Positions 27,001 to 35,500 of a stretch of DNA of 64,000 nt are shown piece by piece. The notes beneath the pieces were generated by a model. It was not told the DNA's origin. It did no database searches and was given only the letters and a program-made list of their open reading frames with translations. This DNA is from Undaria pinnatifida (Eukaryota > Sar > Phaeophyceae > Laminariales > Alariaceae), in NCBI GenBank assembly GCA_012845835.1, contig JABAKD010000020.1:8461915-8525914 (forward strand), given 5' to 3'. The stretch's first letter is position 1; every line of letters starts with the position of its first letter. Position numbers and translations under genes: made by a program.

Positions 27001-27298
27001 ATGCAGGCCTGGCAGTCGTCAGCAACGACTTCATATCCAAAGCACAACGGACCAGGGAAATTCATGGGCATCGCTACGTGGCTCCGTGCAGCAGCACCGT
27101 GGGTGGCAAAACAGCAGCGTCATTCAGAAGCGTTTCCTCGTCGTCCCTCGCTGCCTAGCCGCACTGCGCGTTCACATTTGGTACAACAGCAGGCCTACCA
27201 CGAATCTCCTGTTGCGATGGCCTAAGAAAGCGAACACGCACCTGAACATCCTCAAGCAGGCCTTGGCGGGCAGCTTGCCAGACATCCACGTCGGTCAT
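95..27298 (-). CDS. Ankyrin / coiled-coil / TKL-like protein kinase with C-terminal RING-like start (partial, 12 exons)
   Basis: Coding exons in transcript order: 27298-27242, 20281-20195, 14172-14045, 10444-10273, 9458-ish (9448)-9251, 7574-7483, 5660-5522, 4922-4803, 3929-3868, 2987-2807, 1557-1379, 929-768, then 208-95, where it leaves the window. Every junction keeps phase. Residues 1-19 (MTDVDVWQAARQGLLEDVQ) and about 20-110 form three ankyrin repeats (SPLHNAA, TPLHSACA, GKTPADV). Residues 150-262 are a charged coiled coil. Residues 286-525 are the kinase: IGRGSSAEVYKG loop, VAIK lysine (about 315), QRE glutamate, HRD (408-410), DAG in place of DFG (428-430), KSDIYS. The last visible exon carries a Cys-x2-Cys pair (TCRICLTAPANTR), as in C3HC4 RINGs. 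Family knowledge: such proteins are cytoplasmic signalling kinases; substrates are unknown. If the splice at 768 is not used, the protein stops at 764-766. About 564 residues are visible. Confidence 0.85.
310..425. repeat. G-rich GGTG/GGGC simple repeat
   Basis: Runs of ggtgggtgggcgg and a G11 tract lie in the last visible intron of the kinase gene. The coding strand is C-rich here. Four or more G-runs in close order could form G-quadruplex DNA. Confidence 0.8.
945..1115. repeat. Polypurine tract (GGGGA-rich) in kinase intron
   Basis: About 170 bp are almost entirely purine on the plus strand (gaggggagggg units). On the transcribed sense strand this is a CCCCT-rich polypyrimidine block directly upstream of the acceptor for the exon starting at 929. 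Confidence 0.8.
3360..3810. repeat. Degenerate CCACAA / ACACGG minisatellite
   Basis: Repeated blocks contain ccacaaccacaac and a recurring core (cacaaggtacgct...tagacacggagcaa). The block sits inside the kinase intron. The long plus-strand frame across it is a product of the repeat and shows no domain. Confidence 0.6.
3985..4398 (+). repeat. Dispersed 400 bp repeat, family F1, copy 1
   Basis: Starts with atggccgtagtcgtatgacc and ends with the cgcgcaca region before a G26 run. Shared blocks with the other F1 copies include cgggttttcaccgaccaggc, gcgcgaagcgccg and gtgcggag...ttctccaccccgcg. Copies exist in both orientations, so it is a mobile non-coding element, probably a MITE. Confidence 0.75.
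4401..4426. repeat. G26 homopolymer
   Basis: Twenty-six consecutive G at the 3' edge of the F1 copy 1 repeat. Similar runs occur at 26480, 28790, 43430, 45910 and 53060. Confidence 0.9.
4555..4622 (+). repeat. Dispersed repeat family F2, copy 1 (partial)
   Basis: Contains gggggtactcgttt and ttgaccattgaccacgcatc, shared with copies at 28815, 53160 and (inverted) 60625. Typically preceded by a G-run. Confidence 0.65.
4787..4803 (-). other. Probable GC-AG intron donor in the kinase gene
   Basis: After the codons for FQRE the sequence continues gcaagg rather than GT. Joining this site to the exon starting at 3929 gives the continuous kinase reading FQRE-VLMMCLHENIVPLLG, with no frame change. 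No GT nearby gives a comparable join. AG|GCAAG is the known consensus for the minor GC-AG class of introns. Confidence 0.65.
5065..5222. repeat. MITE remnant with expanded CCCGA pentamers
   Basis: Begins with atcacgggtcggctc, the terminal motif of the MITE complete at 24664-24774, and then runs into about 16 tandem copies of ACCCG. It lies in the kinase intron just downstream of the exon ending at 5522. Confidence 0.7.
6825..7220 (-). repeat. Dispersed repeat family F1, copy 2
   Basis: Reverse-orientation copy: gcggagtggagaatcccaac at one end, ggtttgtgaaaacccggcg and gggatgcgagggtctatggg at the other. Same order of blocks as copy 1. Confidence 0.75.
7965..8130. repeat. 12 bp minisatellite (cgttcggtttt units)
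   Basis: About 13 degenerate copies of CGTTCGGTTTTC. In one frame it would read (VRFS/VRFY)n, which is a product of the repeat and is in a kinase intron. Confidence 0.85.
8395..8930. repeat. Tandem repeat of about 130-157 bp, 3-4 degenerate copies
   Basis: Units start near 8411, 8542 and 8699 with ggagcgccagcg or a variant, followed by gacaaacagtagccgcag and gcgtccctccagaa variants. All are in a kinase intron. No coding signal. Confidence 0.7.
10030..10272. repeat. CA/TGTATG-rich intron start
   Basis: Directly 3' of the kinase exon ending at 10273, the sense strand runs for about 240 bases in TGTATGTGTG-like sequence. The plus strand reads acatacaacaca. See findings. Confidence 0.8.
10673..11489. 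mobile_element. 815 bp element with terminal inverted repeats containing G/C runs
   Basis: The left end agtaaaggtccttggggg is mirrored at 11459-11489 as the exact complement, including the C-run and aaggacctttact. The inside holds a 176-codon open frame (10827-11357) without a recognised domain. The ends mark a non-autonomous DNA transposon inserted in a kinase intron. No clear target duplication was seen. Confidence 0.75.
13230..13475. repeat. Three tandem copies of an 80 bp module
   Basis: Each copy has gcttgcaaagttgagttt, then attcaatcggtcgtactcac, agctgacgt and tttcatttt. The same module ends the 340 bp repeats at 22205 and 23685 and appears inverted near 49205. Confidence 0.8.
14225..14330 (+). 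repeat. Dispersed repeat family F1, copy 3 (partial)
   Basis: Contains catggccgtagtttgtacaa, ccctcgaattcctacaatgc and gttttcaccgaccagccagg. It is only the first quarter of the element and lies 55 bp upstream of the ankyrin exon at 14172. Confidence 0.7.
15325..15540. repeat. Four tandem copies of a 50-55 bp unit
   Basis: The unit is ctgcaatcatcaagtttcat, cgcaaatgttt, a T-rich stretch, then cccgaggg. The second to fourth copies abut exactly at gagggctgcaatcatc. Confidence 0.85.
15655..15925. repeat. MITE-derived tandem block rich in cgggtc
   Basis: Two near-identical units (cgggtcgagtc.gagtcggg, tcaggag.tgttggaaat, atcacgggacgggacgg) are followed by gacccgtgaaaaaccctgg, the terminal motif of the MITE at 24664. 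It is an internally amplified copy of that element. Confidence 0.7.
16163..16253. mobile_element. 91 bp TTAA-bounded MITE, copy 1
   Basis: Left end ttgacccctttaaagccc (one change in TTAA), right end gtaaaggggttaa, with ctatactaaatcca and gggtttccagttgt inside. Terminal inverted repeat ACCCCTTT / AAAGGGGT. Confidence 0.75.
16360..16620. repeat. GATCT-dense region
   Basis: More than a dozen GATCT/AGATC words, including the palindromic block tgatctagatcatca. No gene was found; it lies in a kinase intron. Confidence 0.6.
17150..17340. repeat. AAGCACAA and GGTGAT simple repeats
   Basis: Seven copies of aagcacaaaa (17158-17226) are followed by nine copies of ggtgat (17283-17337). A 201-codon plus frame across both has a Gly-Asp run but no domain. 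A possible downstream splice pair (17510, 17580) is not enough to call a gene. Confidence 0.75.
18000..18255. repeat. Three tandem copies of a 70-80 bp ACCGTGGT unit
   Basis: Each unit has taccgtggtggccggttcct, accaatgagt, aggtggccagttaccatcca. Related ttaccacg and ccacggtag motifs occur near 16655-16720. Confidence 0.8.
18728..19309 (-). other. Unassigned 193-codon open frame in kinase intron
   Basis: A long open frame on the gene strand, ending in a Lys/Arg-rich stretch (RKQKRKRKEK). No domain or splice partner was recognised, and the flanking ankyrin exons join perfectly without it. Chance or transposon remnant is likely. Confidence 0.2.
20311..20371. repeat. CAGCAGA microsatellite
   Basis: About eight tandem copies of cagcaga (7 bp), 30 bp upstream of the acceptor of ankyrin exon 2. 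Confidence 0.9.
20610..20930 (-). mobile_element. tRNA-derived SINE, copy 1
   Basis: Read on the minus strand, the head is gtggtgtagcaggtgaat and then ggcgggttcgagtctcc, matching tRNA A and B boxes. The body shares gacaagccgtggtcacaggt and catttttatcgc with the copies near 22700 and 49340. The head is too degenerate for a working tRNA. Confidence 0.75.
21575..21682 (+). repeat. CAA-tailed short repeat, copy 1
   Basis: Core cagagtgactggatcctgtc, ctgtgaccacggacttgatt, gttcatgtgagaac, ending in (caa)n. Five more copies are at 25568, 27965, 37785, 39735 and 54932. Confidence 0.75.
22205..22615 (+). repeat. Dispersed 340-400 bp repeat R340, copy 1
   Basis: Shares long blocks with copy 2: agggagtacacaggaa, atgcatactgaattccacac, aaggctgaacgtcttagtcc and tatccttcacgagggtatac. 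It ends in the 80 bp module tandemly repeated at 13230. Confidence 0.85.
22700..23015 (-). mobile_element. tRNA-derived SINE, copy 2
   Basis: Minus-strand head ggtggcgtatcaggttaacc, then gtgagttcgagccccgccg, followed by the common SINE body and a T-rich stretch at 22690-22710. Confidence 0.75.
23264..23353. mobile_element. 90 bp TTAA-bounded MITE, copy 2
   Basis: Intact ends: ttaacccctttggagccccc on the left and gttgtaaaggggttaa on the right. TTAA on both sides fits a target duplication, with CCCCTTT as the inverted repeat. Confidence 0.8.
23685..24065 (+). repeat. Dispersed repeat R340, copy 2
   Basis: Direct copy of the repeat at 22205, about 1.5 kb downstream, with roughly 85-90 percent identity by eye. 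Confidence 0.85.
24069..24223. repeat. 77 bp tandem duplication with catatctc / gagatatg ends
   Basis: Two units start at catatctcgcacaagttcgc (24069 and 24146). Each unit ends with its start inverted (gagatatgtga), so each is a potential hairpin. Confidence 0.85.
24664..24774. mobile_element. 111 bp MITE with CAGGGCTT terminal repeats (type copy)
   Basis: Left cagggcttttcacgggtcgg, right ccgtgataagccctg. The inverted ends match over about 15 bp. The interior is rich in cgggtc/gacccg. Confidence 0.8.
25043..25132. mobile_element. 90 bp TTAA-bounded MITE, copy 3 (right end decayed)
   Basis: ttaactcctttagagccccc opens it and ccaagtaattttgtccccaa matches copy 2. The right end is changed to tcagggattgaa. 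Confidence 0.7.
25425..25580 (-). repeat. R340, copy 3 (inverted, partial)
   Basis: Holds ggatacaggtcggtgactcc and ctcgttctgcgcac in the opposite orientation to copies 1 and 2, directly next to a CAA-tailed repeat. Confidence 0.65.
25568..25660 (-). repeat. CAA-tailed short repeat, copy 2
   Basis: ttgttgttgttctcacatca, aagtccgtggtcacaggac, ctccagtcactctggag: reverse complement of copy 1. Confidence 0.75.
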
Positions 27299-29112
27299 TG
27301 TGGGCAAGGGCAAAGCTCTCGAGGACTGTCCAGCGCGTGATTACCAAGAGTACGTGTCGAAAATCGCAGATTCGCACCTACCTGCGAACCTGCGACGCTG
27401 AAAAAAAAAAAAATCCGCGATATAGTCTATGACCTGCGCGGCATTATTCAACCGGGGAAGAGGGGGTGTTTCGCTCCACCATGGGCACCTGGACAGCAGC
27501 AGCAACATGGCAGCCAGCAGCATCCAGCATCCACCTGGCACACAGACTGCGGTGACCGAGGCTCTGCTGTCCAGTTGCCCAATGTCCAGTTTTCAATTAA
27601 TTGGTTGTCAACAAGAAATATAACGTGATGTATAATGCGCAATGTGTACCTACGTAACTACCAGTACGGAACTGCCAGAGGATAAGATAGTGTTGTATTC
27701 TAGGGTATGTTGTACATGAACATGAACCTCCGCCAGTATCCAATTAATTAATAACAACGTGTATTAATAGTGAAACCTCGTATGTATTGAATATGAATAA
27801 TATTAATTTAAAACAAATAAAATACACTCCAGCCGTGAGATCGAAGAGTAAGATTTCGTCGAGAAACTCGTCATTGTGCAAGCTGTGTATTATCCGATCG
27901 CGCGTTTTGCTGGATATCATATGTGTCCTCACCATTATTAATGGCAACAACAACAGCAGCAGTAACTAACTGTTGTTGTTGTTGTTGTCTCACATTAACT
28001 CTTGTCAAACATCTAGATAGAGTAGAGTCCGTGGTCACACAAAGTAACTAAAGGTGCTGGAGCCCTAGGAAGGTCCGAAAAACCAAATGAAATCAAAATT
28101 CGTCCGGGGAATACTACGATTTTCTGCCTAAAAACGCACGCGATACGAAGAAGGCGCACAACAACAAGTGAAATGATCCAATGTGCAAACTGAACTCACA
28201 TGGCCGCGGGTATCCACTCAACTATGACAGAGTTCCCCGGTCCCACAACTAACCAACTCGCGGCTACAAACTACAGCAGCGGTTGGGCTGCCTGCACCGT
28301 ACGAACCGGACGGTAATCGTGAGCACAGACGAACGCGCCTGCTGTCTGGAGTGTTGTCAGAGTGACGACCCGCGGGCATGCAGTGAAAACAGAGCAATCG
28401 AACCAAAAACCACCACACAAATATCAATAATCGCCCCGTCTTCCCGGGTTATCTGACAGGTTGTAGCGCAGCTACGACGCCCGTGCCTGAAAATTGAAAA
28501 TTGCGGGGGGCCGTTCCCCATGGAGGGTATACAACTCTACCATCTCTACAAAAAATCAGTGACGTAAGTAACATGTTTTTCCTCTGCCTCGTAAAAAAAA
28601 CTGAAAAAAGACGATCGCTGCTCTCGTGACAATACAGGCGGCGACTCCCTTTTTAGAACTACTGTAGCTTGTACCAGGCGAATCTGTGCACGGAAACTAT
28701 AAAATCCGTTTTGGAGGGGGAGGGGGACAAAATCTGACGGCTGTGGAATGCACCAGTTTAATCTGTACATCCTGCAATCGTATGACCGGGGGGGGGGGTT
28801 CAAGGACGCGGGGAGGGGGGGGGGGGGGGTACTCATTTTTGTTGCTTGCCTTACTTAGCCGTTTGATTATTGACCACGCATCCCTTTCGAGACGGAGCGC
28901 CGCTCCTACTCCTAATAGACACCTCCAACATTTGGGCGCTCATTACGCCTTTTCCATATATTACATCATTATCCTATCCCCTTCCTGAATCGCCGTCTGT
29001 GGCCACCATCTTGATGGGAGGACCCATGCTCATGGCCGGCTTGCTCGCGTGGCCCACCTCATGCGGGGGCCTTGGTGCGCGGTGGCAGCGGATAAAATAG
29101 AAGTCCCAGGTG
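27299..29112. other. Upstream region of the kinase gene, no gene found
   Basis: Contains a partial CAA-tailed repeat (27965-28050) and the F2 repeat (28815-28975). No TATA box or other promoter element could be assigned. No coding exon is recognised. Confidence 0.5.
28815..28978 (+). repeat. Dispersed repeat family F2, copy 2 (fullest)
   Basis: A G-run, then ggtactcatttttgttgctt, attgaccacgcatccctttc, gctcctactcctaatagaca, cctccaacatttgggcgct. An inverted copy lies at 60610-60740. Confidence 0.7.
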
Positions 29113-29116
29113 TTGA

Positions 29117-29491
29117 TGTTAAGGAATTAGTGGGGTATTAATCCGTTTGACCACTTGCAAAAGGTTAACCAATAGCTTACCCAAACTAAGCCTTATAACA
29201 TTCTCCCCCCTGAAACGTCGGGATAGCAGGTCGGCCGGATATACGGGCGGACCTATCAATATATCCAAGCCGTTTCATTTCCTGGGTATACCGGGGAGAG
29301 TATTTTTCAAGTTCGCCGTGGGAAAATCTGAAAGAGTTTATTATGGTGGATGTGGGGATCAAACCCACGACCCAAAAACCCATGGTCTGTCGACGACGCC
29401 ATTTGTTAAGGTTGTTAGTGGGGTATTAGTCCGTTTGACCACTTGCAAAAGGTTAACCAATAATAGCTTACCCAAACTAAGCCTTATAACA
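29117..29491 (-). mobile_element. TRIM retrotransposon, copy 1 (complete, 375 bp)
   Basis: Two direct repeats of 84 and 88 bp (29117-29200, 29404-29491) begin TG and end CA. On the minus strand the first repeat is followed two bases later by tggcgtcgtcgacagacc, a primer-binding-site-like TGG motif. The second is preceded by caggggggagaa, a polypurine tract. It is flanked by TTGA on both sides (29113-29116, 29492-29495). There is no coding capacity. This is the structure of a terminal-repeat retrotransposon in miniature. Confidence 0.85.
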
Positions 29492-30447
29492 TTGATCATT
29501 ATGCAGAAGAATCCATTATATTATTGTCGCGTACATCCGAGTATATTATCACAATCAAGACATGGGATGAGTCAAGATCGGCCAGAAGCCGCCCACAAAT
29601 CAGGACCAAAAACTGGACCACACCAAGACTGATATAAAGGGCGCGCCCTGTCGGAATCAACCCAGAACTAGCATACCGTAGAAGGCATGATTCCAGCGGG
29701 GTGGCTGTCACTCTGACAACACACCATCATCCAATAGAAATAACTCATTTCCCCAATACGAAATATCCTGAAACGCTCGTACATACGTGAGTAATGATTC
29801 ATGTCTCCGTAGATTACAAAACCATACGGCTCATCTGGCAGGCTGCAAGTACTAGATATTTTACATCTATCTACTAGAATAGCGATCGTTTTCTCGCTAC
29901 TCTCTAGTCTACCAAACTCTTCCACGTCACATTCGTCTCTTTCTTAATAATCCCCTCGTGTCCTCCTCTAACACATCCCGTTCCTCCTTGTATATTTCGC
30001 GTTCTCGGGGGTAGGTCGCATAAATGAATAGGAGATTATATACTGCACGCGTGATGCAAGTAAACCATGGTGTGGGCGACGGGAAGGGGGGGGGGGAGGG
30101 GGTTGATTGGCACTTGAAGACCATTTATTAAATGAATTGGAGCTACTGCATGGATGGCTTGAAAGATAAATATAGACTATTATATCACATGTTTGTCTGG
30201 TAGCGTTTGTTTGTAACTGGCGAAGTTTTATCCGGGCGGAGGGGGAGGGAGGGGGGGGCATGCGGAGGTGGATGGGAGCAAAATAAATTATCATGCTAAA
30301 TGCAGATTGTATCAGATAAAGTGTTAACAAAAAATATAACGACTGAAAATATTATTAACATGATAGTTTCAAAATACATAGAGGGACTCATCTACTGTGG
30401 GCTATACAGAAAATAACCGCATCGTCATAGCTCACTGATTGGGCCAC

Positions 30448-30817
30448 TGTTAAGGTATTAGTGGGGTATTAGTCCGTTTGACCACTTGCGAAGGTTAACC
30501 AATAGCTTACCCAAACTAAGCCTTATAACACTCTTCCCCCCTGAAACGGCGGGATAGCAGGTCGGCCGGATATACTGTACGGGCGAACCTTATCCAAGCC
30601 GTTTCATTTCCTGGGTATACCGGGGAGAGATTTTTCAAGTTCGCCATGGGAAAAGTCTGCAAAAAAATATTATGGTGCATGTGGTATTTGAACCCGCGAC
30701 CCCAAAAACCCATGGTCTGTCGACGACGCCATTTGTTAAGGTATTAGTGGAGTATTAGTCTGTTTGAACACTTGCAAAAGGTTAACCAATAGCCTACCCA
30801 AACTAAGCCCTATAACA
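30448..30817 (-). mobile_element. TRIM retrotransposon, copy 2 (complete, 370 bp)
   Basis: Terminal repeats at 30448-30530 and 30734-30817, same TG...CA ends, same tggcgtcgtcgaca primer-binding motif and a purine tract before the 3' repeat. Flanks are ccac and tcac, a possible target duplication with one change. Confidence 0.85.
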
Positions 30818-31059
30818 TCACTGATATTTGATTGACAGAGGCACGTGCCTATAAGACGGGTTCAACCAGCACCGGCAGGTATTTTAGTGTACTGCTGTAC
30901 CGGCATGATATTATTAGTGTACTGATAGAGTGCGAAAATACAAACTTCAACCTTGGTATCGGTGGCACGCGCTCGAACATAGCAAAAGGTCGTGCTCAGG
31001 TCGGACTGCACAGCGAACACTCTGCTTTTCGTTTTGTTCTGTTTTTGCTCATCCCGTCT

Positions 31060-31380
31060 TGTATATTTGCACTGTTTCTTTCTCCTCCTCCCGCCCTAGA
31101 CGTAACGCCGACCCGGGGTCACCAAGCAGGCTCTTCTCCCCCCTCCTCCCCACTACGGTACGCGCCTTCGTTTTTATCGCAAGAACGATACGTCACTTTT
31201 GTCCCTCGTCAACTAGCGTCGAATCGCGCTTACCCACACTATACGAAAAGCGCTCTCGGCAGTTGACGTCTCTAGAAAATGAAACTCTCCATACCGAGAT
31301 TTAAACCGCTGACTCCAACCTTACTTAGTAGTTTCCGAGACCAACCATTGAATCACCGGGGCGGTCGGTTCATGTAAGTA
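31060..31380 (-). mobile_element. tRNA-derived SINE, copy 3 (subtype 2)
   Basis: Minus-strand head gccccggtgattcaatggtt and an altered B box (agcggtttaaatctcgg). The body block acgtaacgccgacccggggt and cgccttcgtttttatcgc is shared with 56775-56990. Confidence 0.65.
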
Positions 31381-32553
31381 TTTCTTGCTAACTACCGGTA
31401 CAACATCGGTATACATAAAAAGAGGAGGTGGTCGGTATTTCGGTGCTCATTATTGAGGGAGCACGAGCAGTACTACTAGGAGTAGCTCCTGGCAGCGATC
31501 CAGCGCTAGCTCTGTCCTTTACGTGTAAGCAACGCGTCGTAAAGGACAAGGGGCACTAGAATGCCGTTGCCGGCTGGGATGCAGTCTACTTTGTGAATCT
31601 ATTATTGGTGATAATCTCCAGGAGCGCTCTTGAGACAAGAGCGGGGGGAAACACGGGTGGGAAGAGGTGCGCTTCGATCGCCTATTGACAGTTATGTATA
31701 ATCCCAGCTAATTCCTTTCGTCTATAAGAAGCATCTACGAAAAAAATATCTGGCACACGAAGAACCTTCTTCACCTATGATACAAGAGGCCTAAGTCCAA
31801 TATCTACAGCTACGCACGTGTATTCCATACCACGTTGTTGTTGCGTTCTGCACATACGGAGACAACGATACATGCTTTGAAGACAAGACGCGTGTGCTGG
31901 TGTGTGTCATCACTGATTGTGCTCAACATTCCCCCGAACGAGTGAAACAATAGCCGATACGTCACAGTCCGTGTCCCCTCCATGGCGAGTTCCAGACTAA
32001 CTGCGCGACCCTCTGTTCATAATCAGGCTGTGTCGCCTATCTCTGTTGCGTGCAATGTCTTTTTCCGGCAGAGGCTAGGTAGGCTCTCGAACAAATACAT
32101 GAAATAGCGAAATTGCCGGGCCATGTTTCGAAAGGGTCGATGAATTGCTGATACACATCATTGCAGCCATGCATGCACAAAGGGCCTGGGGCTAAAACGA
32201 TGCTACTTTACCTGCTGCCAAACCTGGTGATGCCCCCCGAGTACTATTGATAACGAATCGATGTTGCCTGTTTTTAAGCTAGCTCTGGAGGATCAGCTCA
32301 GTATCCTATCCTAGCAGGAAAGAAGGAAACAGCAAATGTGAGACTGGTCGTGCCACACTCGCGACGAAGCACGAAAAAAACAAGCTCGCGTCTCCCTCAT
32401 CGATCCCCGCAGTATGCCCGCCACTCAACGTACGTTGATCAGGGGTGAGTGCGGCCGGTACAACACAACAGATACTCCACAAACGGTGCCATTTCATGAG
32501 GGCACATCCCGTAAAAAACAAGTGCTATAAAAAATAAGCATCATGAGAAAAAA
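31381..32553. other. Intergenic region downstream of Trm1, no gene found
   Basis: No recognised repeat, RNA gene or coding exon was seen. The 3' untranslated region of Trm1 must end here, but no convincing poly(A) signal was picked out. Confidence 0.4.
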
Positions 32554-35500
32554 TCACTCCGGAAGCATCGCGGTGCTCCCTAGACCCCCCCCCTCCTCGA
32601 TACCGGGCACAGCGTCCGCCATTACAGACCACTTCGAAAGCGGTCCCCAATGCCCCTCTGGGTTATGCATGTGCAAAAATCTGCCCTTCTTTCTTCCGGC
32701 CGCGTCTGCATCTCGGCTGTTCTCGGCCGTTTCCCCCGCGGCAAAGGCTGCGTGCGCGATCAGCTGCGGCCCACGGTCCAGGATGGCAATCCCCGCTGGG
32801 CGCACCGGGGGCGACTGCGGGTTGTCTCGCGCCCAGCAGCGCAAAACGTCCCACACGGCGGCGTCCGGGGCGTCTGTCTTGAGGGCGAGAGGCTCTCTGT
32901 GCATGCTGGACGTGCGGTAGCCAGCAGCGTTCAGCGCGCCCATGACCTTGCTCGGTCGCGTTGGCGGTCGGGAGCAGACGATGCGGGTGAGGTGAGCGAG
33001 GTGGGTACGGCCAACGGAACTCTAAACTGAGACGTTGGGTATATTTACTTAATACCCTTTTTTTATATGCTAATAGGTACCTGGTGCCTGGTATAGTCTA
33101 TATTTACCTTTTTCCTGGGAGCACACACAACGAAGCAATATCAGTTGTATTTTTCATCGTCTTATGATCAAAAGTGGACATGCCTAGCTTTATTGTTGGC
33201 CAGCAGGGTAAAACAAATACGCCCCTTGTTTTTTTTCAGTATTTAGAATCACAGCAATATCATAACCCAGTAGGAACTACCTGCGGCAGAAGTCGGTCAA
33301 ACATCACAGGACAGTCGATGAGAGGGGTTGAGTTGACTCGGGTGACCTTAAATCCTTTTCTCCAGTGAAAAATAGATTCGGTTACAATGCCGAGCAGAAA
33401 GCTTTTTCGCAAACTATGGGCGCAGCTGGTACTGTGTGGACTTTCCCTTGTCCCAGGAGCAAGCAGACGCCATACCGGAATATCAAAAAAAGTCCATGCT
33501 TTTCCGTACTTGATGTTGTGAATTTGCTCGTTGACCCAAGCCGGATCACAGGCAGCACGACGAGCCTACAAAAAAAAACAAGCACGTACGGACACGGCCC
33601 GAAAACAGAACGCAACCTGTGGAAGGATGGATGCCTCAAAGCGCCATAAAAACAACACACTGACCGCAGGGATGAAGTTATCTCCTCCCTGGAGTTGCGA
33701 ATCGAAAACCTCGACACATGAGCAAGGAACAGTCACGAGTACTCACCTGCTCCCTCGGCGGGTGTATGGAGAAGCCAAGGGTGGAAAACATGTCCCGCAA
33801 GTTGTAGAATAGCGGTACGTCTGGAAGCTCTCGAGACACCGCATTCAACAAGGATTCCGCTCGACCGGCGGCGGCCAAGCACGGACGCCGGGCCTCAACC
33901 CTCGCCAACAAGCCGGTTCCATCACCACCCCCGGAAGCCAGGCCGTCTTCCGGGGCATCACATCCCCCAAGTGCGCTTCCGTCCTCCGCCTCTAGCATTG
34001 ATCGCTCTTCTCCGGGCGCCGCCGCCACTGCTAGCAAAGCTATCGCTCGCTCCACCCACGCCTCGTCGTGCAGCGGCCCGCTCCAGATCGGCCCGCCCAG
34101 TTTCAAGCCACCGCCGGTCTCCGGACAAACGCCGCCCAGGCCTATCGGCGAAGACGGCTCGTGCCCCTCACCCGTCGCACGACCCGTACTGCCACCGTCG
34201 CCGTCGCTGCCGCCGCCTCGACTATCTTCTCCGGCAGAAGGTGTTGCTTCCTGCGCCATTTCGAGTTGCCCCGAGGGTGGCGGTCTCGGCGCGGGTACTC
34301 TGTCTTTCCGCGGCGCTTGTGGTGGTGGGAGGACCGGCAAGAGGAAGAAGCTGGGGCAGGTTTCCGACTGCAGGACGAAAGAGGTGCTGTCCCGCGCGGC
34401 CGCCAAGGCCGCCTTGGGGGAGCGGGAAACGCGCACAAACACGCGGACGTAGTGGTCGATCGCGACGCTGAGGATGGGGCTGATGCTTCGGCGGTGGCGA
34501 CCCGCGGCAGCCGACGTAGCGTGCAGCAGGATTCGAAGAGACATCTCGTGGTGGTAGCCGCTCCTGGTGGGCACGCTCCCGTAGCGGGCGAAGGCGACCC
34601 CCGGCTTGTGGCGGAAAAAACGGGGGACGGAAGGGGGCGGAGGCACGATTGGGGGGGGCAGAGGAGGGGGTGAGGGGGAGAAGTACGTATCGCATTGACT
34701 TTCTCTTGCTTCTTTCTTGCACTGTTTAAGTTAGTATGGCAGAAGGAGAGATGCAGGTAAGTTGTCAATGGCAAGGGGCCACACAGCGTACTGAACCTGG
34801 CATTCTCAATCGCCTAGGATGCCCATACGCACGCAACATCCAACATGCAAAGGACAGTTGCGACTGCAAAATACCTGTGCCCCGCTGAGGTTAGGCATGT
34901 CGGTTGACGTGATGCAAAGCAATCCGCCGTCTTTCACCGCTTGCACGCCCGCATCGAGGAAGGGGGCGGCGCAACCGTAAGGGTCGATGTCGATGATGTC
35001 GTACGTGCCCAGGCCTCCGGCCCTGGCAGCGTACATGGTATCCAATGCATCGCCATGGTTTATCTCCAGCTCTTCCCCCGCGCCGCAGATTTCGGCCGCT
35101 TGTCTGATCAATACGGCAGTCATGCATGTGGCGAAAAAACTTCAGTATACGTGCGCACGACACAAGGACCAGCCAAAAAGCAGCGAGGACAAAAAGAGAT
35201 CGGCGAGCCATTCGATCTCATTCGCAGCTCCCTGCGTGTACGCGAGTCAACGGTGATTTCCCATGCTAAATATACGCCCACCAACATTCGAGCTCGTCTT
35301 TCCAACCCAATCATTTCCCCGCTTGAAGCGCCAATAAGGGGTCTTCCAATCGTCGGCCGCGCGTATAAATGGTGGCGGTGCGCGCTTCAACAGCACACAC
35401 CTGCCTGACGAATAAATGATTTTATGTTACGTCTTGATGGAGATATGGCGCATCGTACCTTATTGTCTCTATCGCCGCTGTATCATAGTCATTCGCGACG

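Noticed and set aside
33971-34774. Long plus-strand and alternate-frame ORFs of 166-210 codons
   Set aside because: They are shadows of the GC-rich Trm1 exon on the minus strand, which has clear motifs and splice sites.
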